Shown here: piece after piece, positions 8,222-17,500 of the stretch | Position numbering within the stretch: position 1 is the first letter of the stretch | How the letters are laid out: every line of letters starts with the position of its first letter | Notes under the pieces: model-generated | Told to the model about the DNA's origin: nothing | The model's input: the letters and a program-made list of their open reading frames with translations, nothing else | The model's database searches: none | From: M3007 sp041741155 | Lineage (GTDB): Bacteria > Bacteroidota > Bacteroidia > Chitinophagales > Saprospiraceae | NCBI GenBank assembly: GCA_041741155.1 | Contig: JBGSKO010000154.1 | Location: forward strand, 62,001 to 126,000 | Direction of reading: 5' to 3' | DNA length: 64,000 nt | Position numbers and translations under genes: made by a program

Positions 8222-8863
8222 TTACTGTGGTTGTTGGGGACGCAGTGCGGCCAGCACAAATTCGGTGACTTCCGTGGTGCGTTCTTTCAGAAAAACCCGC
8301 ATCTCGACGGGATTCATCCCGATCAGCACAGCCATCATTGGCTTGCCGACAAAGGGAAACACACACATCGAAATGATATGCACAATCAGGTGCTGCGGCT
8401 TGATGGGGCGTATGCGACCGGCAGCTATTTCGGCTTCCACTTGCTGAAAAAACAAGTGCGGTTTGGGTAAATCATCGGGCATGATGGTCGCGAAAAACCG
8501 TTCCGGGTGTTTGTTGATTTCAGAAATGATAAACAGCGGGATGAACGTGTTTCGGGAAATTACGCCAATGTATGTCTCAATGAAACGCCGAATCTTTTCC
8601 TCCAGCGGTAGGTCTTTTTCCAAAATATCCCGCACGGCAGAAACGGCTTTGGTCAAAATTGCCCGCGCTACCATCTCGTATAGCTTGTCCTTGGAACGGT
8701 AGTAATAGTGCAGCAAGGCTTTGTTGATCCCGGCACGATCGGCGATTTCCTGCATTTTGGCGCCATCCATGCCTTTCTGGGAAAAAATCTCGTGCGCAGC
8801 ATCGAAGATCTTTTGCTCGGTGGAGTCGTTTGCCGGCTCCGATGTTGCGCTGCGTTTAGCCAT
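8222..8863 (-). CDS. TetR/AcrR-family transcriptional regulator of the export operon
   Basis: The 213-residue protein has an N-terminal TetR helix-turn-helix (KIFDAAHEIFSQKGMDGAKMQEIADRAG-type sequence between about 20 and 65, with the recognition segment NKALLHYYYRSKDKLYE) and a variable ligand-binding C-terminal half. It is the first gene of the exporter operon, as CecR is linked to ybhGFSR in E. coli. The ATG at 8863 is chosen since a longer form (start 8923) would read through the predicted promoter and operator. A 16-bp perfect palindrome lies 5 bp upstream, so it probably represses its own operon until an effector binds. Confidence 0.92.
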   Translation of the reverse strand: MAKRSATSEPANDSTEQKIFDAAHEIFSQKGMDGAKMQEIADRAGINKALLHYYYRSKDKLYEMVARAILTKAVSAVRDILEKDLPLEEKIRRFIETYIGVISRNTFIPLFIISEINKHPERFFATIMPDDLPKPHLFFQQVEAEIAAGRIRPIKPQHLIVHIISMCVFPFVGKPMMAVLIGMNPVEMRVFLKERTTEVTEFVLAALRPQQPQ

Positions 8864-8868
8864 AAGGT

Positions 8869-8884
8869 TTAACCGTTTGGTTAA
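8869..8884. promoter_or_regulatory. Predicted TetR operator
   Basis: A perfect inverted repeat TTAACC-GTTT-GGTTAA lies between the -7 box and the tetR start codon, covering the expected transcription start. A dyad of this size in this place is the classic operator arrangement for an autoregulated TetR protein. Binding by the adjacent regulator is inferred. Confidence 0.65.
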
Positions 8885-8892
8885 TTTTAAGG

Positions 8893-8923
8893 CAAAGGTG
8901 TAGCAGCAATTCGGGATTGCCAA
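8893..8923 (-). promoter_or_regulatory. Promoter of the tetR-exporter operon
   Basis: Read on the minus strand there is TTG, 20 bp, then CACCTTTG, ending 9 bp before the operator palindrome. The spacing equals that of Bacteroidota vegetative promoters and the octamer differs from TAnnTTTG only in its first base. The same CACCTTTG octamer precedes the ECF sigma gene at 43103. Confidence 0.55.
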
Positions 8924-8948
8924 GAAAGGAGGGTAATTTTTTTTGAAA

Positions 8949-9179
8949 TCAAAAAAGGCCTTCCAGAAACTCGCGGATGGCCGGCCCCGGGCGGCGTGCC
9001 AATTGCAGGAATGTGAACAAGAATCCGCTGTCTATGTGGATCAGCCGATCCCGGATTTCCTCAAAGACGGCTTGGGTGGTGATACGTTTCACCTTGGCGC
9101 GTTGACCGCATTGCGGGCAATGCTTTCCCTCAAATTCAGTGGAGCAGTTTTTACAGGCGATCATCAAACCGTGGTGCAT
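8949..9179 (-). pseudogene. Truncated DUF3667 family gene
   Basis: The 76-residue reading frame begins with a zinc ribbon (CKNC at 10-13 of the longer start, CPQCGQ at 21-26) followed by the family's signature segment, ending in GPAIREFLEG and then a stop after two more residues. Full DUF3667 proteins are usually 230-350 residues, with several membrane segments after this point; no such continuation is seen in any frame before the tetR promoter begins about 25 bp later. This looks like a 3'-deleted remnant. A start at 9164 is equally possible. The N-terminal assignment is good; that it is non-functional is inferred. Confidence 0.6.
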
Positions 9180-9308
9180 TTTTTTAAAAAAATCGGAGTC
9201 TGTTTCTAACCATTCGTGTACCCCGTTCGTCCTTGGAGAAAAGGATCGCTGGTCGCAACCCGGGAGACAGCATCCCAAACCAATCACAGACACATAAACA
9301 CACTTGTT

Positions 9309-10106
9309 ATGAAAGCACAGACTGGAATATTTTTCCTGCCCGCCCTGATCCAACTTTTCTGGACATCGTGCCTCGTGGCACAAACAACCCCGCCGGCCGC
9401 CGATGCCGTGCACCTGATCTCCGGACATATACACCGGGGCATAATCGTGGAACAAATACCCGGCGCATCCATCCGACTCTGGCGCACAACCGAAGGCGAT
9501 ACGCTGGCCTTCGAAATGGACGAAATCGAGCGCATTGCAAAAATCGTCCCGGCTGCCGGCGAGCAAGCGGCCCAGTTCGCCAGTCCGGCGATTGAGCCTA
9601 AGACCTCCGGTGTGAACACGAGTGCGTGGGCGACGGCCCTGCAGTTCTCTACGGGAGGCGGCGACCACTCCATCGTCGGCATGGGCGCCACTGTGCAACG
9701 GCGCCTGAACAACCAGCGCTCCTGGCTGGGGCTGGGGCTGTCCTTCGTCGGCGACGAGAACAACTATGGTACACACTCCCTCGGCCTGGCCGCGCACAGC
9801 AGCCACGAGTTTTCAACGGGACTTAAAGGACGTTTTGGCGTGCTCGCATTTGCAGACCTTGGCTATTCGTTCAACCTCGGCAACGACTACTTTGATGAAC
9901 AAGCCCAGGCAACCCTGCGCTACGGCAACGGCTTGCACCTTCAAACGGGGCTTCGGTTCCGCATCAACTTGCTGCGCAACGCAGGCATCTGGCTCGACTT
10001 GAGCTACCTGCGCAACACCAGCACCTTGCGCATCGCGGCCAACAACGACAAGGTGGCGGACAAAGCCTGGAACATGTTCTGTCTGCGTGGGTCCATTTTT
10101 TTCTGA
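9309..10106 (+). CDS. Secreted outer-membrane beta-barrel-like protein of unknown function
   Basis: The 265-residue product has a signal peptide (residues 1-24, ending near SCLVAQ). Residues about 38-80 (HIHRGIIVEQIPGASIRLWR, then EMDEIERIAKI) match a short module often found before barrels in Bacteroidota, in which a function such as telling the cell where an element lies has not been shown. The C-terminal 160 residues alternate hydrophobic and polar residues with repeated Gly/Tyr/Phe turns and end in an aromatic-rich segment ending in Phe, as expected of an outer-membrane barrel. The ATG at 9309 is chosen because it begins the signal peptide. The gene is flanked by the DUF3667 remnant and an inverted repeat, and is probably transcribed alone. 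Confidence 0.6.
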   Translation: MKAQTGIFFLPALIQLFWTSCLVAQTTPPAADAVHLISGHIHRGIIVEQIPGASIRLWRTTEGDTLAFEMDEIERIAKIVPAAGEQAAQFASPAIEPKTSGVNTSAWATALQFSTGGGDHSIVGMGATVQRRLNNQRSWLGLGLSFVGDENNYGTHSLGLAAHSSHEFSTGLKGRFGVLAFADLGYSFNLGNDYFDEQAQATLRYGNGLHLQTGLRFRINLLRNAGIWLDLSYLRNTSTLRIAANNDKVADKAWNMFCLRGSIFF

Positions 10107-10138
10107 GTTCAGAGGCGTAACATCCTTGTGTTCCAACG

Positions 10139-10262
10139 GTGTCACAGCGGCTCCCAGAGTTTTTAGAAGCTCACAGTGGATTTGTCATTCCGTAGGAATC
10201 CGTCCGCTCTAAATCAGAAAAAGCTCTGTGCTCTCCTAAAACTCTGTGAGCCTCTGTGACAC
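10139..10262. repeat. Large imperfect inverted repeat (REP/MITE-like)
   Basis: Arms at about 10139-10176 and 10224-10262 are imperfect reverse complements over roughly 38 bp, for example GTGTCACAG against CTGTGACAC and CCCAGAGTTTTTAG against CTAAAACTCTGTG. The 47-bp centre contains a smaller palindrome, ATTCC-GTA-GGAAT. It lies between an outer-membrane protein gene and an ECF sigma gene. No coding capacity is seen. It may be a non-autonomous mobile or REP-like repeat, or may end transcription. Confidence 0.6.
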
Positions 10263-10313
10263 TTCTTACACTACGAGGGCCGCCAAACACAACTTCCGCA
10301 CCAATCCAAAACG

Positions 10314-10853
10314 ATGAACATCACTATTCCCGAACAAATCCTGACCGGATGCCGCCAGCAGGAACGCAGCGCGCAGGAACAGCTGTACCAGTTGTGCTAC
10401 GAGCCGTTCATGCGCTTGTGCCTGCGCTATGCGAACAACCGCGACGATGCTGCGGACATCCTGAACAAGGCGTTTTTCAATATCCTGACCCGCATAGACC
10501 AGTACACCGGGCAAGGTTCGTTCGTCGGCTGGATGAAACGCATTCTTGTGAATGCCGCTGTGGACTATGTGCGCGCCAACCAGCGCTTCCGATTCCACGA
10601 GCCGGTCGAACAGGCACACGAAATGCCGGGACAATCGCAACCCGACAGCGAACTGGCCCGCCACGACGTGCTGAAAATGCTCCGCGGACTGCCCTACACC
10701 ACCGCTTCGGTGTTCAGTCTGTACGTCCTCGAAGGTTATGCCCACCGGGAAATAGCCGATATGCTGGGCATCACAGAGGCCAACTCCAAATGGCACCTGC
10801 ACCATGCCCGCAAACTGCTTCAAAAACAACTCACAGAAGCCGTAGCATTATGA
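10314..10853 (+). CDS. ECF-subfamily RNA polymerase sigma factor
   Basis: The 179-residue product has the sigma-70 region 2 (about 25-95: YEPFMRLCLRYANNRDDAADILNKAFFNIL, then FVGWMKRILVNAAVDYVRAN) and region 4 (about 120-172: LPYTTASVFSLYVLEGYAHREIADMLGI and a recognition helix). It should direct RNA polymerase to a small regulon. Its stop codon overlaps the start of the next gene as ATGA, implying translational coupling with a membrane protein that may act as its anti-sigma factor. The target genes are unknown; the giant adhesin gene lies convergently downstream. Confidence 0.9.
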   Translation: MNITIPEQILTGCRQQERSAQEQLYQLCYEPFMRLCLRYANNRDDAADILNKAFFNILTRIDQYTGQGSFVGWMKRILVNAAVDYVRANQRFRFHEPVEQAHEMPGQSQPDSELARHDVLKMLRGLPYTTASVFSLYVLEGYAHREIADMLGITEANSKWHLHHARKLLQKQLTEAVAL

Positions 10854-11431
10854 AAAAAGAAGAACAAACATTGGTTGATGCATATTTCCAACGGCATGAA
10901 GCCGATATCCCCGTCGCTTTTGACCCGAAACACTGGGAACAACTTGCGGCAGCACTGGACCATGCCGCCCGACCGGATTTGCCGCCGCCGCCGGCCACAT
11001 CAAAAGGCCGGAAGCACTACGGAGGAAACAAAGGCTGGTGGGTCTCCGGTGTATGGGTGCTGGCCCTGCTCAGTTCTGCCTGGGTACTGTGGCAACGCAC
11101 GCAAGTCGCCGCCCCGGTAGCACCCGCAATACATTCAACATCGGAAAAACCACAGCCAGTAGCACCGGCACATCCAATGTCTGCCTTCCCCGTGCCGTCG
11201 CCCGCTTCCGATGCAGCCGCCGAAAAAGCGGAAACTACGCAGACAGAACACGGCACAGCGGAATCAGCCCGGGAAAACCCTGCTGAAGATTCGGGACACC
11301 GCACAACCGCATCAGAAAGCGAAATACTGCCGGGCCCGGATTCACTCCAGATGCACCTCCCGGCCCCGTCGGTTGCCCCGGCGGACACGACGAGTGCCGG
11401 GAAAAAGAAAAAGAAGCACCTGTTTTGGTAA
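10850..11431 (+). CDS. Single-pass membrane protein coupled to the ECF sigma factor (possible anti-sigma)
   Basis: The 193-residue product has about 60 cytoplasmic residues with an acidic helical start (KKEEQTLVDAYFQRHEADIP), one membrane segment near 62-82 (WWVSGVWVLALLSSAWVLW) and a low-complexity Pro/Ala/Ser/Glu-rich periplasmic tail ending in a lysine cluster. The ATG overlaps the sigma stop codon (ATGA). The layout, position and coupling fit an anti-sigma factor, but there is no zinc-binding HxxxCxxC motif and no known domain is recognised, so the role is an inference. The gene is followed by a strong hairpin shared with the convergent giant gene. Confidence 0.6.
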   Translation: MKKEEQTLVDAYFQRHEADIPVAFDPKHWEQLAAALDHAARPDLPPPPATSKGRKHYGGNKGWWVSGVWVLALLSSAWVLWQRTQVAAPVAPAIHSTSEKPQPVAPAHPMSAFPVPSPASDAAAEKAETTQTEHGTAESARENPAEDSGHRTTASESEILPGPDSLQMHLPAPSVAPADTTSAGKKKKKHLFW

Positions 11432-11434
11432 AAA

Positions 11435-11470
11435 AATTGGCCCTCCCGATCACAACCGGGAGGGCCAATT
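11435..11470. terminator. Intrinsic terminator between convergent genes
   Basis: A perfect 14-bp stem (AATTGGCCCTCCCG and its complement, 11435-11448 and 11457-11470) encloses an 8-base loop. On the minus strand the stem runs into seven Ts, so it ends the giant adhesin transcript; on the plus strand no T run follows, but the hairpin may still help to end the sigma operon. Confidence 0.85.
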
Positions 11471-11501
11471 CAACACTCAAAACTCTAAACTCCAAACTGC
11501 C

Positions 11502-14500
11502 TCAAGGCGTCAGCGCCGTCATCTTCTTCGTCAGCGTACCGTAAGGCGTTTTCAGTTCGTAGTACAACACGCCGGTCGCGCGGATGTCGCGGAGGAAGAG
11601 AACTTCCTCATGCTTTCCGGCCGGGTAGGTTTTATGCATCCGGAACAGTTCGCGGCCCGAAGCATCGAAGATACGCAGTTGTGCATCGCAGCCCTGGTCG
11701 AGCGTGAAACCGATGGTCGTGCGCTCGGTGAACGGGTTCGGACGGTTTTGCAGCAGCGTCATCCCTGGCGCCTCGGTGCCGGTCGGGTCGAATACCGAAG
11801 TTGTTTGCTCTTCGTAGAACTCCAACTCAATACCGGCCACCTGATGGTCCATGTTGTACGCCTCGGGGCTGATCGCCTTTGGCTTCATCCGGAGCACTTC
11901 GCTGAGTTTGGCGCCACTCTGCTTCACGGCAAAGCGCAGGGCAAACACCGGCATTTCGGCAGCAATGGTCTGGCCGTACGGGTCAATCCACGCGCTGCGA
12001 ATCTCGCCGGCAGCGGCCTGGTACAAGCCGAAGTGCCCGGCTGACGTGAGGCCCAGCGGCGAAGAAATCGCTTCCACCGACAGCAGTTCGAGCGCGTCGG
12101 CATCAAAGTCGAAGGCAAACTGATAACCGGCAAGGTTGTCGAACGCGGCCATACGTACCGGCACAAAGATGTTCTGACCGGCCTCCAGCACCCGATCCTG
12201 TATGCGCAAGCGCAGCGGGTCAAGATTTTCGGGACGGTTTTCCGGATTGCCGGTCGCATTCACGTCACCCGTTTTGATGCCATAGAAGTCCTCTCCTACT
12301 GCATCTCCGGCAACGCCGGTCAGTACGCGGGTGCTCGGTATCGGCGACAGGAACGGATTGCTGCCCGGATCGTAGCCCAGCGAGTACGGCGTGTCGTCCT
12401 TGGTTGGCACGAAGCGCCACGGCTTGTTCAGGAAGTATGCCAATGCGCCCGGGCTTCCGAGGATAGCCTGGCGAATGAGCGATGCGTCGAGTGTCGTAAT
12501 CGCGTTGCTCAGGTTCACGTCGGCGGCGATCATTTTATATCCGTCAGGGAACGTGTGCAGACCCACGATGTACTGCTGTACGAGCAAGGCGTCGAGTACC
12601 GACACACCATTGAGCGGATTGGCCGGCGGGCTGGTTTTGTCCGGTGTGACCACAAAGTTTGTTCCCATACCGGCAATCAGCGTGTAGTTGCCGTCCGCCA
12701 GCGTCGGGCCGTCGGAATCATTGTCGTCGCCACTGAGTGCTACATTGGCCAAAGCCACACCAGTCATGTCGGAATCGTCACCTTCCCAGATGAGCATACC
12801 ACTAATCTGGGTGCATTCTGTAACGACGACCGCAAACGAACAGGTTTGAGTGTTGCCGTTGCCGTCGGTGACGGTCCAGGTCACGGTAGTTGTACCTTCG
12901 TTGAAGGTCACGCCGTTCAGAGAACCGGAACCGGAACCTTCGGTGTCGCCATCGAGGTCATAAGTCGCCGTGGTAGTGCCGCAGTTGTCCGAAACATTGC
13001 GTGGATCCAGAATGGAGCCATCCACCAGGTAGGTACAGCCCGTCGCATTGGGCGCTACCTCGATACCGTTCGGACAATCAAATACCGGCAGAATGGTATC
13101 GCGCACAGCGATGTACTGGATTTGTGCCGAGGCGGTATTCCCACAGCCATCGGTCAGGGTCCACGTGCGCTCGATGATGTATTCCGAAGCACCCTGGCCA
13201 GGTATAGTATTGTCGGTAAAGGTTGCCTGCAAGCCGGTTGCACAATTGTCTTCCTCGTCTTCCACAACACCGGTGCCGCTCAGGTTCGCTTCACAGTTTC
13301 CGTCGAGATAAACCGTAATGTCGGCCGGCTTGGTGAAAGTCGGCGCGGTATTGTCTATCACTTCGAGGACATACCGGAGTGTGTCGGCGCTGAGATTTCC
13401 GCAGGCGTCTTCAATCACAAACCGAACCTCGAAATTCTTGATGCAAGCATCTCCGCTTTCGTTGACGACTACCACACGCGCTATCAGATTGTCAGTAGCG
13501 GTGCAGTTGTCGGTCAAACAACCCAGAATGCCCGGCACCGCGATGCCGCCAACCGTGATTTCATAGTCATCCGAAATCTCCTGGCCAACTTGCAGATTTA
13601 CTGTGGCCACTGCCGGGCACTCGGCCCCGGCAGACGTACCAACTATATAGGCAGCTGCATTGGAACCGTTGCCATATTGGTCGAGCAGGGCGCAATCGCC
13701 GTTAATCGTCGGGCCTTCCGTATCAAGCACATAAATTGAAGCCGCGCACGCCGCCGAGTTGCTGCAGTTGTCTGTAGCCATAAAGGATACCAGCAGGCCG
13801 TTGGTCAGGTCGCAAGAAACCGCCGGGATGGAATCGCCATCGTAATTATTGGCAGGAATAACCATTCCGGCACAATTGTCCGTAGCAGTTGCGCCAGCGA
13901 GCCAGTCAACAATTTGTGCTGCAAGATCCCCGTCGCCACATTCGAGTACCAAATCATCCGGGCATATAATTGTCGGCGCCTCAGTATCTGATATCGTGAT
14001 GGTTTGCGTAAACACTGCCGTCGTATTACCGGCAGCATCTACAACCGACCACGTGTTGGTATAGGTACCTACTGGCGGGCAGGCCGTACTTGGGCTAAAG
14101 TTGCCGGATGTTTTGACCGGTACTACGGAACCGCAGTTGTCGGCTGCCATCGGCGCGAGCGCCTGGGCATCATCCAAAGCAGATGTGTTTCCACATTCCA
14201 CTGTACGGTCGAGCGTACCCGGCTGGGTAATCCAAACCGGCGGCTCGTTATCAGTCACGTTTACTACGAACGAACACGTTTTGCTGTTGCCATTGCCATC
14301 TATAGCCTTATAGGATACGATGGTTTGGCCTGCGGCAAATGTGTAGTTCACCGTAGCGCCCGGAGTAACAGAACCACTAGTCGGAAGCGTAGCAGGAGCC
14401 GGCATTCCAGCCGAGAATCCTACCTCCAACATTACCGGACAGTTGATCGGGTTGATGTTCGTAGTCGGGTGCGTCAATGCAACCGCCGTCGTGCAGGAAC

Positions 14501-17500
14501 CCATTTCGGTGGACAGCGATAGATTGCTCGGACAAGCGATCTGAAGTTCCGGCTCCACAACAATCTGAAGTTCTATCGCCGGTCCAGAGCAAGTCAGACC
14601 TGCCGTTGTGCGTTGCGGAATCACGCTCAGCGTTGCGGTTGTAGCTGTAGCGCCGGTGTTGACCAGCGTCGTCGGGCTTACAAACAAGGCGTTTGGCGAA
14701 CCTCCGCCGTTGTCCGTGCCGTTGGCCGGTGTCGCCGTCAGGTTCGTTCCGCTCCAGTTCCACGTAATGGAATTGCTGGCATCCGCACCACCCGTACCGA
14801 GGTTATGGCCAATGGTAAAACCACCAACCGAACTGCCGGAGCAAACGCCGCTCGGCGGTATGGGCGAAATAGAGGTTACCTGTGGCAGCGGGCGCAACGT
14901 CGTTGCGACGATCTGCGGCGTACCGGAACAACCGTTGGATTTGGGCGTAACGGTGAATGTGATGATCACGGAGTTGACATTCAAGTTGTCAAATGCACCG
15001 ATCAGATTGAGATCGGTCGTGGTAATCATGCTATCACCCGTTGCACCGCCGAAGTCACCACCGAGGGTCACCAGATTCGGATCAGGTGTCGAACCGACGA
15101 ATGCCGGCGTGATTGCCCAGGAAACCATGTACTCGGTGCCGGGGGCGTTGTTCACACCCGGCGTGAGCGTCAGATCGTAGGTATCACCAGAGCACATCAA
15201 GGCCGGGTTCTGGCTGAGCGTCACTGTGGGCAACGTCGTGCCGCCACCGGAAAGGGTAACGGTAACATTGGAGGAGCAAATAGCCGATTGGCCGCAAGCG
15301 TCGGTAACGGTAAGTATTACGGTGTTTGTGCCAACATTGGCGCAAGTAAAGCTGGCCGGAGAAACTGCAAGCGACACATCGCCACAGTTGTCGCTGGAAC
15401 CGTTGTCCACTTGAGCGCCGGTGATCATCACCTCGCCATTCTGATTGAGTTCGACCGTAATATTTTGGCAAACAGCCGTGGGCGGTGTATCGTCCGTCAC
15501 CGTAATAGTCTGTGTATGCACGGTGCTATTGCTGCAATTGTCCGAAGCCATCCAGGTGCGGGTGAGCACATAGCGGTTCGGGCAATTGCCGTCAGCACGG
15601 GTTTCGGAGAAAGTAATCTCGACTTGTGCATCACAATTGTCCTCGGCTGTGGGTTGGTACGGTGTCGGAACCTGATCACATTCCACCGTAACATCCGACG
15701 GCACATCAATCCAGTTGGGCGCCTGCGTGTCTTGAACCAGGATCGTCTGGACGTACGTGGTGCTGTTGTTGCAGTTGTCCACCGCTGTCCAGGTGCGGGT
15801 CAGGGTGTACGTATCCGCGCACTCGCTATCCTCCCGGGAATCGCCATCGTAGGTGACGGTTACACTCGCGTCGCAATTGTCCTCCGCAGCAGGTTGATAC
15901 GGCGCAGGAATTGCATCGCATTCCACCGTAATATCACCAGGCACGTCCACCCAGGTCGGAGCCTGAGTATCCTGTACCGTGATGGTTTGCACAAAAATGG
16001 TAGAGTTGCCGCAGTTGTCGCTCAAAGACCAGGAACGCAGCAGGATATAGCTGTCCGGGCATTGTCCTGTGATCGGCGTTTCACCAATATACGTTGCAGT
16101 CGGGTTCGGGTCGCAGTTGTCCGAAACGATTGGTGTTCCAACCGTCGGAATCGCGTCGCACTGCACCGTGACATCAGCAGGCACATCCACCAGTAACGGC
16201 GCTTGTGTATCCGTAACGGTGACCGTTTGCGAGCAAGCGGCCGCGTTGTTGCAGTCGTCAGAAGTAATCCAGTTGCGCAGAATCACCTGCGTACAGCCGT
16301 TGGGCGGCAGCGGGTTGTCAATGTAATTGCTGGCCAGCATCTGGTCGCAATTGTCGGAGAGTGTTGGTGTGCCCACGTTCGGGTTCACCATCGGATCAGT
16401 ACTTTCGTTGCACTGAACCGTCACGTCGGCCGGGCAAACAATGACCGGGCGCGTGGTATCCTGCACCGTGATCGTTTGTACACAAATCGTCGAATTGCCG
16501 CAGGCATCTGCTGCTATCCAGGTACGGGCAATGGTACGCAAGGTCGGGCATGCACCCGGCGTGCTGACATCGCTATGCGAAACCGTGGGGTTACCGTCGC
16601 ACAAGTCGGTGGCCGTAGCTATGCCGGTTATGTTCACCGTCGGGTCAACCTGACAATTGACAACGGTGTCCTTCGGACAAACAAGCGCGGGCGGCGTGTT
16701 GTCCACCACTACAATTGTCTGTGTGCAAGCCGCCGGGTTGAGGCAGTTGTCCACCGTCAGCCAGGTACGCAGAATCGTCCGTTCCTGCGGGCAGTTGCCC
16801 GCGGTAGAGAAGTCTGTGAACGATATACCCGGAACAGGATCACAGTTATCTACCGAAGTAGCCGTGCCGAGCGCCGTGTTTACCATCGGGTTCAGGCTCT
16901 GTTCGCAGCTCACTGTCGCATCGGCCGGGCAGGTGATGACCGGCGCAACGAGGTCTTGCACAGTAATGATCTGTATGCAAGCGCTCGCCTGATTGCCGCA
17001 GTCGTCCACGGCAGTCCAGGTACGTGTAATGGTGTAGCTCTGGTCGGAGCAGAGGCCGATGTTGGTTTGAGTGCTTTGGTCGCTGAAATTGACGGTCGGT
17101 GTACCACAATTGTCCGAAGACGTGGCCGTACCGGCAGCAGCAGGTGTGGTGTCGTCACAGCTTACCGTCGTATTCTGGGGACAAACGAGCGTCGGCGCCG
17201 AATTATCCACAACCGAAATCGTCTGTGTTTGTACCAACGTATTGCCGCAGCCGTCCGTCAGTGTCCAGGTACGCAAGATGGCACCCGTGCCGTTGCAGCC
17301 CGAAAGGTCGGCTACATCAGAGTAGGTTGCGTCCAAACTACCTACGCAGTTATCCTCTTCGTCGTTCACATCGCCGGCCAGCTGCAGATCGTTCACGTCT
17401 TGCTCACAGCTGAGGGTGACATCTGCCGGTACCGTAAAGAGCGGCGCCGTGTTGTCGGAGATTTCATACACGCAGGTAAACAGGGTCGGCGTCAGATTTC

